From: Candidatus Methanophagales archaeon
GTDB lineage: Archaea; Halobacteriota; Syntropharchaeia; Alkanophagales; Methanospirareceae
NCBI GenBank assembly: GCA_021159475.1
Contig: JAGGRS010000192.1
Span: forward strand, 1-13,094
Reading direction: 5' to 3'
Length of the DNA stretch: 13,094 bases
Made by a program: the position numbers and the translations under genes. Below are positions 1 to 7,206 of the stretch, one piece after another (position 1 is the first letter of the stretch; each line of letters starts with the position of its first letter). The notes under the pieces were generated by a model. It was given only the letters and a program-made list of their open reading frames with translations. It searched no databases and was not told the DNA's origin.

Positions 1-3
1 GGT

Positions 4-837
4 CTAAGTACCAACCCTTACGGGATATACTATACCCTTGAGAGTGGCGATAGCGGAGAGAGCAGCCAGGTGGCTCGTCTTTGGATTCGCTCGTGACGGC
101 ACGTTCTCCACACGCACCGTCAGTTTACCGAATTCCCCTATCGCATGTATCTCATGTATGTTCTCCGTAGCAGATGGGTCTGCAACGACCTTCACCATTG
201 TTGCACCAGCTCCTATACCAGCGATGCTTAAAGAAGCCGCTACATTCACGTTCTCCGGGAAATACCGCACCGCTTCCTTCGCCGGTCCCACAAAAAGCGT
301 CTTCTCGCTCTCTATCTCGCTCAGGTCTATCCCCCGCTCCTTGAGATAGGCATTGCCCTCAAATCCCCGTGGCGGCTTCCTCGTTGTTAATTCCACACTC
401 TGGATACCACCAATAGCACCCGATTTCAGCCCATCTATACCCGCAATCGCTCCTGACGGGATGTAAACCCTGCAACCCTTCTCTTTCGCGATACCCTCAA
501 TCTCTTCGAATAGCCCCTCATCGCATATCAACGCCCCTACACTCATTATCATCACTTCCTTGCCCGCATGCAGCGCCGGAATCACAAACTCGCGTACCGC
601 ACCCTGCGAAGCACATTCTATCACCAGGTCCACCTCGTCCAGAATCTCTGTTAGCCCTTCGCTTCCCGTCAGTGTTATCTCCGGTCTCCTATTCAAGCGC
701 TTAACCAGTTCCTCTATCCGCTCGGGATGCTTGTCAATCAGGAATTTCAGCTCCATCCCCAGCTCACCGTGGTCTATCGCAGTGCATATCTCTGTTCCTA
801 TCGCACCACAACCAACTACACCCACTCTCATGACCAT
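4..837 (-). CDS. nadX: L-aspartate dehydrogenase
   Basis: This enzyme is predicted to oxidise L-aspartate to iminoaspartate with NAD(P)+, the first step of de novo NAD synthesis in archaea and bacteria that lack the oxidase NadB. The N-terminus has a Rossmann nucleotide-binding motif, GCGAIG at residues 9-14. Family-typical blocks follow: ECASQGAV (74-81), SVGAL (99-103), PSGAIAGIDGLK (127-138), FPENVNVAA (193-201) and a His-containing NIHEIHAIGEFG stretch (226-237). The last probably carries the catalytic His, although I have not aligned it. The length of 277 aa is normal for the family. Two close ATGs exist, at 837 and 831; neither has a Shine-Dalgarno site, and starting at 831 would place the Rossmann strand directly after Met-Arg. 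The gene diverges from nadC, which acts later in the same pathway, and the two probably share the AT-rich spacer at 838-909. Quinolinate synthase (nadA) is not in the window. Confidence 0.93.
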   Translation of the reverse strand: MVMRVGVVGCGAIGTEICTAIDHGELGMELKFLIDKHPERIEELVKRLNRRPEITLTGSEGLTEILDEVDLVIECASQGAVREFVIPALHAGKEVMIMSVGALICDEGLFEEIEGIAKEKGCRVYIPSGAIAGIDGLKSGAIGGIQSVELTTRKPPRGFEGNAYLKERGIDLSEIESEKTLFVGPAKEAVRYFPENVNVAASLSIAGIGAGATMVKVVADPSATENIHEIHAIGEFGKLTVRVENVPSRANPKTSHLAALSAIATLKGIVYPVRVGT

Positions 838-859
838 GCTTATCTGCTTCTGCTATCTC

Positions 860-897
860 ATTAACTTTCTTTATTTTATAGGTAAAAGTTTTATTTT
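860..897. promoter_or_regulatory. Divergent nadX/nadC promoter region
   Basis: The spacer between nadX and nadC is very AT-rich. On the minus strand, TATAAAATAA (880-871) is a good archaeal TATA box. Its centre predicts a start of transcription near 850, just ahead of the nadX ATGs. On the plus strand the same bases read TTATTTTATA, and a TATA centre near 877 predicts a start near 903, close to the nadC ATG at 910. Neither gene has a convincing Shine-Dalgarno site, which fits short-leader or leaderless transcripts. This is inferred from spacing and composition only. Confidence 0.5.
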
Positions 898-909
898 GTG
901 CTTGCGAAG

Positions 910-1731
910 ATGCTGCTGAAGGAGATAGAAGCGTTCCTGGAAGAGGATGTGGGGCATGAGGATTATGAGGAGATAGTGCCGGACGTGGAATGTGAAGCGG
1001 AGATAAGAGTGAAGGAGAATGGTGTGCTTGCGGGTCTGGATGAGGTGAAGCAGATATTTGATTATCTTGGTATCCTCTATGCCACCGATTTTGAGGATGG
1101 AGCGCGAATAAAAGAAGGAGACGTAGTCCTGAGAGTGCGCGGTGCGGGCATGAAGATACTGAAGGCGGAGCGACTTGTGCTCAATTTCCTGGGCAGGATG
1201 AGCGGTGTTGCCACGCTAACCGCCAGATTTGTGGAGGAGGCGAGGCGAGCGAATGCGCGGATAAGAGTGGCAGGCACGCGAAAGACAACGCCCGGCTTCA
1301 GGAAATATGAGAAGAAGGCGATAGCCATCGGCGGTGGTGACCCCCACAGGTTCGGGCTATACGAAGCGGTGATAATAAAGGACAATTACATAAAGCTCAT
1401 GGGGCTGGAGAATGCAATAAAGAGTGCGAAGGAGAAGGTCAGCTTCACACGTAAGATAGAAGTTGAGGTTGAGAGCATAGAGGATGCCCTGAAAGCAGCC
1501 GAACTGGGTGTTGACATCATCATGTTCGACAACATGTCCGCGAAAGATGTGAAGGCGGGTGTGCAACTGCTCGAGGAGCGCGGGTTCCGCACTGGCTTGA
1601 TCCTTGAAGCTTCCGGTGAGATAACCTTGAGCAATGTGAGCGAATTTGCAGCTACGGGTGTTGATGTCCTCTCCTCCGGTATGCTCACCTATGGTGCTAA
1701 GTGGCTTGGATTCTCTCTGGATGTGATATGA
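910..1731 (+). CDS. nadC: Nicotinate-nucleotide pyrophosphorylase (quinolinate phosphoribosyltransferase)
   Basis: This enzyme is predicted to convert quinolinate and PRPP to nicotinate mononucleotide, CO2 and pyrophosphate, the last step of de novo pyridine ring synthesis. I chose the ATG at 910 because MLLKEIEAFLEEDVG matches the usual family N-terminus. An in-frame GTG at 898 would add four residues. Numbering from that GTG, the active-site series is intact: TRKT (127-130, with Arg128 and Lys129), His150-Arg151 in GGGDPHRFGL, Lys161-Asp162 in IIKDN, Glu190, and Asp211 in FDNMS. The phosphate-binding part reads EASGEIT where EASGGI is usual. The C-terminal SSGMLTYGAKWLGFSLDV block has Tyr and Trp in place of the common His and Ala/Leu (LTHS.ALD). 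The stop codon abuts the stop of the converging agmatinase gene. The ModD-like paralogue family is an alternative, but the neighbouring nadX favours nadC. Confidence 0.92.
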   Translation: MLLKEIEAFLEEDVGHEDYEEIVPDVECEAEIRVKENGVLAGLDEVKQIFDYLGILYATDFEDGARIKEGDVVLRVRGAGMKILKAERLVLNFLGRMSGVATLTARFVEEARRANARIRVAGTRKTTPGFRKYEKKAIAIGGGDPHRFGLYEAVIIKDNYIKLMGLENAIKSAKEKVSFTRKIEVEVESIEDALKAAELGVDIIMFDNMSAKDVKAGVQLLEERGFRTGLILEASGEITLSNVSEFAATGVDVLSSGMLTYGAKWLGFSLDVI

Positions 1732-2553
1732 TTATGATTCATGGTCCTTCAGCCAGTAGGAAGCGAGCACCTCAAATACGAGTCTTGCGGCATTCAGGCA
1801 TGTAATACCGTTCTTGATGTCCAGTTCCGGGTTCACCTCCACTATATCGCATGCAACCACATCCCCTCTCTTTATTATCGCACGCACCAGTCTAATCAGG
1901 ACTTCCAGTGAGATCCCACACGGCTCTGGATACTCTACCCCCGGTGCTATACCCGGATCGAGCACATCAATATCAATAGAGAGGTATAATCTTCCCTCCA
2001 GTTCCTGCTCCTCTGGCATATCATCAATACCGAGAATTCTTACACGGTCTCTCATTAATTCATACTCCTCCCACGAGGCTGAACGAACACCAATCTCTAT
2101 CACGTTCTCAAACCCTGCCAACTCCGCTATACGGCGCATCACACAGGCATTGGAGAATCTATTACCCATATAAACATCCCTGAAATCGGCGTGAGCATCT
2201 ATAACCACAATCTTTGTGAGCCCCAGCCGCTCGAAATAATACTTGAAGAGCGGATATGTGATAGAATGGTCACCGCCTATGAATATCTTCCTCTTTCCTG
2301 TGCCTGTATCGAAGCTGGAGTCGAAGTCCGGGTCCGCAATATCATGCAAATCCCCACGGTCATAATACATCAAATCAGAGAGTTCGAGCTTACTGTGCCA
2401 TAAGAAAGTCTCAAGCCGTTGTGACGCCCTTCTTATCATCTCAGGAGCTTTGCTCGCTCCTCTAATGGTGGCATTATCGTCAAAAGGGACACCTATTATC
2501 TCGTATATCGCCTTTTCACTATCCCTTGGTGGCAGTGAGCCTGCGAACTTCAT
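1732..2553 (-). CDS. speB: Agmatinase/arginase-family ureohydrolase with a His-to-Asn change at a conserved site
   Basis: This is an ureohydrolase-family binuclear manganese enzyme, probably hydrolysing agmatine to putrescine and urea for polyamine synthesis. The metal-binding motifs are complete: GGDHS (93-97, His96), DAHADFRD (119-126, Asp119, His121, Asp123) and SIDIDVLDP (192-200, Asp194 and Asp196), followed by the EPCG block. The segment after the second motif reads NRFSNACVMRRI (131-142). Most family members have His after that Ser, in a position used for proton transfer, whereas here it is Asn135. The length of 273 aa is normal. The start at 2553 is supported by an AAGGAT site four bases upstream and by the good fit of MKFAGSLPP to the family N-terminus, although it lies 35 bp inside the endonuclease V gene. 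That overlap suggests translational coupling. Because of the Asn, agmatine may not be the substrate; arginase-like or other guanidino substrates are possible. Confidence 0.85.
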   Translation of the reverse strand: MKFAGSLPPRDSEKAIYEIIGVPFDDNATIRGASKAPEMIRRASQRLETFLWHSKLELSDLMYYDRGDLHDIADPDFDSSFDTGTGKRKIFIGGDHSITYPLFKYYFERLGLTKIVVIDAHADFRDVYMGNRFSNACVMRRIAELAGFENVIEIGVRSASWEEYELMRDRVRILGIDDMPEEQELEGRLYLSIDIDVLDPGIAPGVEYPEPCGISLEVLIRLVRAIIKRGDVVACDIVEVNPELDIKNGITCLNAARLVFEVLASYWLKDHES

Positions 2554-3223
2554 CCTTATCCTTCTTCAGTTTATTCGCACATAGATGTGCGAGCCTTGTG
2601 GGTTCCGGCAGTTTGTGCTTACGAATGCAGTTCTTCACGATGTTGAGCGCGGTATCAAGCGATACTTTATGTCCGGGTGCGACGATAAGCGGTCTGCAGC
2701 CTTTCTTGCTCTTGAAGTAATATCCAACCTCCCTACCATGATATCTTATTAAATTGGCTTCGCCTGGCTTGCCGGGAATAGCTCCTGAGCCACACAGTAT
2801 GTTCTTCGCCACACCTATGGTGGGTATATCCAGTAAAACGCCTACATGGGTGGCTAAACCCGCGAATCTGGGATGGTTTATCCCGCATCCATCTATCAAT
2901 AGCAGGTCGGGCTTCTTATCCAGTCTGTGGAACGCCTCTATTATCGCCGGCGCTTCGCGGAAAGAGAGCAGTCCAGGTATATAAGGGAACTCAACCGGCA
3001 GTATTGCACTTGAATGGTAGAGGAACCTCATTGAAGGATATTCAAGCACTACAACTGCCGATATTATCATCTCTCGCTCTCCCATAGTTTCACGTAAGAA
3101 AGCCTGGTCTGCACCAGCCACGAGGCTCAAAACTCCCAGCCGGTCCTCTACTATCGCCTTTGATGCTATCTCCTCCTGCACCGTATACAGCTCGCTCGTG
3201 CTTATGTTCTCCGGCATTCTCAT
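2519..3223 (-). CDS. nfi: Endonuclease V (deoxyinosine 3'-endonuclease)
   Basis: Endonuclease V nicks DNA one base 3' of deoxyinosine and starts repair of deaminated adenine; family members also cut inosine in RNA. Numbering from the GTG at 3232, the motifs are VAGADQAF with catalytic Asp42, PYIPGLLSFRE (83-93, Tyr84 as the wedge residue and Glu93 catalytic), LLIDGCGINHPR with Asp114, GVAK with Lys143, and PGHKVSLDTA with His188. It aligns with E. coli Nfi almost end to end (237 against about 223 residues), so it looks active. Possible starts are GTG 3232, ATG 3223 and ATG 3217. I use 3223 because the family N-terminus is short, but no Shine-Dalgarno site clearly decides. The 3' end overlaps the agmatinase gene by 35 bp, so the two form an operon. 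The gene diverges from pncA. Confidence 0.93.
   Translation of the reverse strand: MRMPENISTSELYTVQEEIASKAIVEDRLGVLSLVAGADQAFLRETMGEREMIISAVVVLEYPSMRFLYHSSAILPVEFPYIPGLLSFREAPAIIEAFHRLDKKPDLLLIDGCGINHPRFAGLATHVGVLLDIPTIGVAKNILCGSGAIPGKPGEANLIRYHGREVGYYFKSKKGCRPLIVAPGHKVSLDTALNIVKNCIRKHKLPEPTRLAHLCANKLKKDKDEVRRLTATKG
2558..2563 (-). promoter_or_regulatory. Shine-Dalgarno site for the agmatinase gene
   Basis: Read on the minus strand, AAGGAT lies four bases before the ATG at 2553, inside the last codons of the endonuclease V gene. It supports the 35 bp overlapping start over any internal start. Confidence 0.5.
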
Positions 3224-3232
3224 CTCTCTCAC

Positions 3233-3277
3233 GAATATCTTAATCTTTGCATACGCGCTAATAAATATCGGTAAGGC
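3233..3277. promoter_or_regulatory. Divergent nfi/pncA promoter region
   Basis: This AT-rich spacer contains ATAAATAT at 3261-3268. On the minus strand it reads ATATTTAT, and its centre predicts transcription starting near 3238, a few bases before the candidate nfi starts. For pncA the same box sits only 10 bp from the ATG at 3278. Plus-strand transcription would therefore need another element, such as CTTAATCTTT near 3239, or a later pncA start such as the GTG at 3317. All of this is inferred from composition and spacing. Confidence 0.4.
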
Positions 3278-3871
3278 ATGAACGAGAAAGCGAGCAACGA
3301 GAATGAGAGAGTGGTAGTGAATCCTGTTGAGACTGCGGTGCTGGTAGTGGATATGCAGAAGGATTTCTGCTATGAGGATGGGGCTTTATTCGTTGGTGAT
3401 GCGGTAAGAAGAATAATCCCGAATATAAAGGCTCTTCTGGAAGATGCGCGAATAAAAGGGCTACCGCTCATATTCACCCAGGACTGGCATTCGCCTGAGG
3501 ATGATGAGTTCGCGGTATGGGGCAGGCATTGTGTTGAATATACGAGGGGTGCGGAGCTGATAGATGAGTTAGCAGAGGTGGGGGAAAGGGCTTTTGTGGT
3601 GCGAAAAACGAGATATACCGCATTCTTTGAGACTGAACTGGAGGCGCATCTGAGGAAAAAAGGGATAAAAAAACTGATAATCGTCGGTGTAGCCACGAAT
3701 ATATGCGTGCTCCATACCGCGATAGACGCATCACTGCGTGGCTTTGAGATAATAATACCTGAGGACTGTGTTGCAGCGTTGAGCGATTACGGGCAGGAAT
3801 ACAGCCTGTATCACATAAAGAATGTATTGAAAGGGATTGTCACGAGCTCAGATGCGCTCACGTTCCCATGA
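3278..3871 (+). CDS. pncA: Nicotinamidase (isochorismatase-like cysteine hydrolase)
   Basis: This enzyme is predicted to hydrolyse nicotinamide to nicotinate and ammonia, feeding NAD salvage. The catalytic triad is visible: Asp25 in VVDMQKDF, Lys110 in VRKTRYTAF and Cys143 in GVATNICV. The metal site that marks nicotinamidases within this superfamily is also present: Asp69 and His71 in TQDWH, and His84 in WGRHCV. The VAT segment at 138-140 probably forms the usual cis-peptide. At 197 aa the protein is slightly longer than typical archaeal members because of about 15 N-terminal residues before the first strand. The GTGs at 3311 and 3317 are alternative starts that would remove them. The gene ends in an ATGA overlap with tgtA, so the two are translationally coupled. 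Its substrate could be another small amide, but the metal triad and nearby NAD genes favour nicotinamide. Confidence 0.88.
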   Translation: MNEKASNENERVVVNPVETAVLVVDMQKDFCYEDGALFVGDAVRRIIPNIKALLEDARIKGLPLIFTQDWHSPEDDEFAVWGRHCVEYTRGAELIDELAEVGERAFVVRKTRYTAFFETELEAHLRKKGIKKLIIVGVATNICVLHTAIDASLRGFEIIIPEDCVAALSDYGQEYSLYHIKNVLKGIVTSSDALTFP

Positions 3872-5358
3872 ATAAGAATGCTAAGGGTGCGGAATTTGAG
3901 ATACTGCATAAGGACCTGCTGGGGCGAATAGGCAAGCTCCGAACAGAGCATGGATACGTGGAGACGCCGCTGATCATGCCCGTGATAAACCCGAATCTAA
4001 AAACCATCGAGGCGGCGGAGATGCACGAGTATGGTGCGGAGATGCTGATCACGAATGCGTATATAATTTACAAGAAGGCGGAACTGAGAGAAGAAGCACT
4101 TAAACACGGCATTCACTCGCTCTTAGGCACGGAACTGCCAGTAATGACCGATTCAGGGGCTTATCAACTCTCTCAGTATAGCGATGTGGAAGTGAGCAAC
4201 AGTGAGATACTGAGATTCCAGCGGTATATAGGCTCTGACATCTGTGTGCCACTGGATATACCAACACCGCCGTATGTTAGCCGTGAGAGAGCGATGTGCG
4301 ATTTGGAAGAGACACATAAGAGACTCGCGGAAGCGCGAGAAATAATAAATGATAGAATGCTTACGGGCGTTGTGCAGGGCTCTACATACTTAGACCTGCG
4401 GGAAACGAGTGCAAAACGGGCTGTGGCTATTGGATTTGATATCTATGCGATAGGGGGTGTGGTGCCGCTACTGGAATCATACCAGTTCGATAGAGTTGTG
4501 GACATAATCATGGCGGTGAAGAGGAACTTACCGCTGAATGCACCGATTCATCTCTTTGGCGCGGGACATCCCATGCTATTCGCACTGGCAGTTGCCCTCG
4601 GCTGTGATATCTTCGATTCCGCAGCGTATGCGATATATGCGAAGACGGGGCGGTATATAACGTGTGAAGGCACGAAGAAGGTGCAGGATTTGCAGTTCCT
4701 GCCATGCTCCTGCCCGATATGCTCCACTTATACGCTGGATGAGGTGAAGGGTAGCGCGGATTTACTCGCAGAGCACAACCTCTGGGTGACATTTGAAGAG
4801 ATGCGAACGGTGAAGCAGAGTATAGTGGAAGGTAGCCTGTGGGAGCTGTGCGAGAGGAGATGCAGAGCGCATCCCGCTTTGTTCGCCGCATTGAAGCGCA
4901 TAACGAGATACTCTGCACTGATTGAGAGATATGACCCCGTAACTAAGCACCCTTTCTTTTACCTCGGCGAATGCTCCGCGCACCGACCGGAGGTATTGCG
5001 CTATTCTAAGAGACTGGATAGATTCCGGCTATCGGGTAACGTCCTTGTCCTCCTGACCGCCTCAAGATACCTCCGCCCGGAGTATGAATCGAGATTTGAC
5101 CATCTGTTATTGGTGAAGCCGCCATTCGGTCCCTATCCGATAGAACTGAGCGAGAGTTATCCGGTGGGTCAGGCGGAGATACCGGCTGATGTGGATGAAG
5201 AATCGGAGAAAGTAGCGCTGGAGAACGTATTGAGATTATTGAAGCTGCATAAAGGTGAAGCGAGCTTTGTCCTTCGCTGCGCTCGCAGGTGGGCGAGGCA
5301 TCCACTGATGGAGGAGATAAGGAAGTATGCAGAGGTGGAATTTGAAGATGAAGATTGA
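3868..5358 (+). CDS. tgtA: Archaeosine tRNA-guanine transglycosylase, form without PUA domain
   Basis: This enzyme swaps guanine 15 in the tRNA D-loop for preQ0, the committed step of archaeosine synthesis. The catalytic domain covers about residues 1-350 and holds Asp95 in MTDSGAYQ, the nucleophile Asp250 in DIFDSAAYA, and a zinc site of Cys280, Cys282, Cys285 (PCSCPIC) and His303. Residues 351-496 are the archaeal C1-type extension, including an FGPYP-ELSESYPVGQAE block. The protein stops there, whereas single-chain archaeal enzymes of about 580 aa continue into a C-terminal PUA domain. The missing part may be supplied by a separate ArcS-type protein elsewhere. Translation probably depends on coupling, because the ATG at 3868 overlaps the pncA stop (ATGA) and has no Shine-Dalgarno site. 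The product acts in the cytoplasm on tRNA. Confidence 0.94.
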   Translation: MNKNAKGAEFEILHKDLLGRIGKLRTEHGYVETPLIMPVINPNLKTIEAAEMHEYGAEMLITNAYIIYKKAELREEALKHGIHSLLGTELPVMTDSGAYQLSQYSDVEVSNSEILRFQRYIGSDICVPLDIPTPPYVSRERAMCDLEETHKRLAEAREIINDRMLTGVVQGSTYLDLRETSAKRAVAIGFDIYAIGGVVPLLESYQFDRVVDIIMAVKRNLPLNAPIHLFGAGHPMLFALAVALGCDIFDSAAYAIYAKTGRYITCEGTKKVQDLQFLPCSCPICSTYTLDEVKGSADLLAEHNLWVTFEEMRTVKQSIVEGSLWELCERRCRAHPALFAALKRITRYSALIERYDPVTKHPFFYLGECSAHRPEVLRYSKRLDRFRLSGNVLVLLTASRYLRPEYESRFDHLLLVKPPFGPYPIELSESYPVGQAEIPADVDEESEKVALENVLRLLKLHKGEASFVLRCARRWARHPLMEEIRKYAEVEFEDED

Positions 5359-5360
5359 TA

Positions 5361-5407
5361 GCATTTGCATTTATATAATCCTATCCCATCAATTCTTTTA
5401 AGATAAA
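5361..5407 (+). promoter_or_regulatory. TATA promoter of the ribosomal protein operon
   Basis: The 49 bp gap between tgtA and rpl3 contains TTTATATAA at 5370-5378, close to the archaeal TATA consensus. Its centre predicts transcription starting near 5400, about eight bases before the rpl3 ATG at 5408. No Shine-Dalgarno site precedes that ATG, in contrast to most downstream genes of the operon. This fits a very short or absent leader on the first cistron and internal sites for the rest. Confidence 0.65.
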
Positions 5408-6391
5408 ATGGTGAAGAGGCATAGACCGCGGAGGGGTTCATTGGCTTTCTCGCCACGGAAGAGGGCAAGGAGTGAGACCTGCCGGATAAAGAGGGATGAG
5501 GTAGCACCAGGCAGGCAACTACAGGGCTTCGTGGGTTATAAAGCCGGTATGACTCATCTTATTCTGAATGATAATTATTCGCATAGCCTCACAAAGGGGA
5601 TGGAGATATTTGTTCCCGTAACGGTAATAGAGACGCCACCGGTGAAGGTGGAAGGTATCCGGCTTTATAAAGACACTGTATATGGGCTGAAGGCGCTAAC
5701 AGAGGTATGGGCAGGCGCAAGCGGAGGTGGCGACGGTGGCGACCTGGACAGGATAACAGATATTATCAATGCGGACGAAACAGACGGGATGAGCCTGAGT
5801 GTGAGGCTGATAATCGCCACTATTCCGGAGCTCGTGAGTGGAGTGCCGAAGAAGCGGGGCGATTTGATGGAGTTGAAGATGAGTGGCGTAGTGCACGAGG
5901 ACATTGAATATGCGCGTAAAGTTCTTGGTAAGGAGATAAGGGTAGAGGAGGTATTTAAAGAGGGTGATTTCGTGGACGTTACAGCGGTGACGAAGGGTAA
6001 GGGGACACAGGGTCCCGTAAAGCGGTGGGGTGTAACTATACAGAACGCGAAGGCGAAGAAGTCAGGTAAAGGGCGTCATGTGGGCTGTATCGGTGGATGG
6101 CGACCGCGACGTGTGAGATGGAGGATACCACAACTTGGACAGACGGGCTATCAACAGCGCACGGAGTATAACAAGCGGATATTAAAGATAGGAACGGATG
6201 GTGCGGAGATAACACCCAAAGGTGGTTTCCTGCATTACGGATTGGTGCGGAACGGGTATATTCTGGTGAAAGGCAGTGTTCCCGGTCCAAAAAAGAGGCT
6301 GATACGAATCTCACACGCTATACGTCCGCATCCAAAATTGCCCGCACCTGAGATTGCATATATAAGCAGGGAGTCGCAACAGGGTAATTAG
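5408..6391 (+). CDS. rpl3: Large subunit ribosomal protein L3 (uL3)
   Basis: L3 is an early assembly protein of the large subunit whose central loop reaches toward the peptidyl transferase centre. The N-terminus, with [17 protein letters not shown] at residues 4-20, is the archaeal/eukaryotic signature. VGYKAGMTH (42-50), the [14 protein letters not shown] block (195-208) and the [12 protein letters not shown] loop (220-231) are all present. The length of 327 aa is normal for archaea. A Gly/Asp-rich insertion, [12 protein letters not shown] at residues 104-115, lies in the variable middle region and looks lineage-specific. This is the first gene of the operon and follows directly on a TATA promoter. 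Its TAG stop shares one base with a possible GTG start of rpl4. Confidence 0.97.
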   Translation: MVKRHRPRRGSLAFSPRKRARSETCRIKRDEVAPGRQLQGFVGYKAGMTHLILNDNYSHSLTKGMEIFVPVTVIETPPVKVEGIRLYKDTVYGLKALTEVWAGASGGGDGGDLDRITDIINADETDGMSLSVRLIIATIPELVSGVPKKRGDLMELKMSGVVHEDIEYARKVLGKEIRVEEVFKEGDFVDVTAVTKGKGTQGPVKRWGVTIQNAKAKKSGKGRHVGCIGGWRPRRVRWRIPQLGQTGYQQRTEYNKRILKIGTDGAEITPKGGFLHYGLVRNGYILVKGSVPGPKKRLIRISHAIRPHPKLPAPEIAYISRESQQGN

Positions 6392-6405
6392 TGGAAGAGG
6401 GTATG

Positions 6406-7197
6406 ATGAGCGAAGCGGAGAAGAGAGTAAAGGTGTTAGATTTGTCGGGCAATTTCATCAGGGAGACCAGCCTGCCGGGGGTGTTCAGGGAAGAGTATCG
6501 TCCTGACCTGATAAAGAGAGCCGTCCTGGCTATACAATCACATCGCTTACAGCCAAAGGGCACGAATCCACTCGCGGGCAGGAAGACCTCTGCTGAGAGC
6601 TGGGGCGTTGGCAGGGGCGTCTCACGCGTGCCTCGTATAAAGAACGGGCGAAGAGCGGCGAGAGTGCCACAGGCTGTTGGTGGCAGGCGAGCACACCCAC
6701 CAAAGACAGAGAAAGTGCTCAAGCGCAAGATAAACGATAAGGAGAGGCGTAAAGCAATAAGGTCCGCCATAGCTGCCACTATAAACCCCGAACTCGTGCG
6801 AACCAGGGGACACAAGTTCGATGAAAGCGTCGAATTGCCGATAGTGGTTGAGGACTCGTTCGTCACGCTGGAGAGGACAGCAGAGGTAGAGGAGTTCTTC
6901 CAGACCATCGGTATAGGGGCTGACCTGGTTCGAGCACGTGAGCGTAAGGTAAGAGCAGGGAGGGGCAAGATGCGTGGCAGGCGATACAAGACGAAGAAGA
7001 GTGCATTAATTGTTATTTCTGGCGATGAAGTGGAAGACGCGGATGACATAAAGATAACCACGAGTGCGAGGAATTTACCGGGTGTGGATGTATCCTATGT
7101 GGGTGCATTGAATGCCGAATTGCTCGCTCCGGGGACGCATCCCGGCAGGTTGACCGTATGGACTGAATCGTCATTCATGAAACTCGGTGATTGGTAA
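6406..7197 (+). CDS. rpl4: Large subunit ribosomal protein L4 (uL4)
   Basis: L4 binds 23S rRNA and sends a long basic loop into the exit tunnel wall. That loop is seen as the glycine- and arginine-rich stretch encoded around 6550-6700, with [17 protein letters not shown] and GGRRAHPPK as key parts. The globular domain before it begins [20 protein letters not shown], which is typical of archaeal L4. The reading frame is open from a GTG at 6391 that overlaps the rpl3 stop by one base. I chose the ATG at 6406 because a GAGG site (6397-6400) lies five bases upstream and [13 protein letters not shown] fits the family N-terminus. The ATG at 6403 is equally possible. The gene ends just before the Shine-Dalgarno site of rpl23. 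Confidence 0.95.
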   Translation: MSEAEKRVKVLDLSGNFIRETSLPGVFREEYRPDLIKRAVLAIQSHRLQPKGTNPLAGRKTSAESWGVGRGVSRVPRIKNGRRAARVPQAVGGRRAHPPKTEKVLKRKINDKERRKAIRSAIAATINPELVRTRGHKFDESVELPIVVEDSFVTLERTAEVEEFFQTIGIGADLVRARERKVRAGRGKMRGRRYKTKKSALIVISGDEVEDADDIKITTSARNLPGVDVSYVGALNAELLAPGTHPGRLTVWTESSFMKLGDW

Positions 7198-7206
7198 GGA
7201 GATAAG

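Noticed and set aside
5359..5407. Possible small RNA or riboswitch ahead of rpl3
   Set aside because: Only 49 bp are available and they are explained by a TATA promoter with a very short leader.
5707..5907. Arg-rich 66-codon frame inside rpl3
   Set aside because: It is out of frame within a strongly conserved ribosomal gene; the Arg/Gly content comes from the shifted GGCGG and AGG repeats.
6318..7061. 247-codon open frame on the minus strand across rpl4
   Set aside because: It lies antisense to a certain ribosomal gene. Its Ser/Leu-rich product matches nothing I recognise and follows from the purine-rich sense strand.
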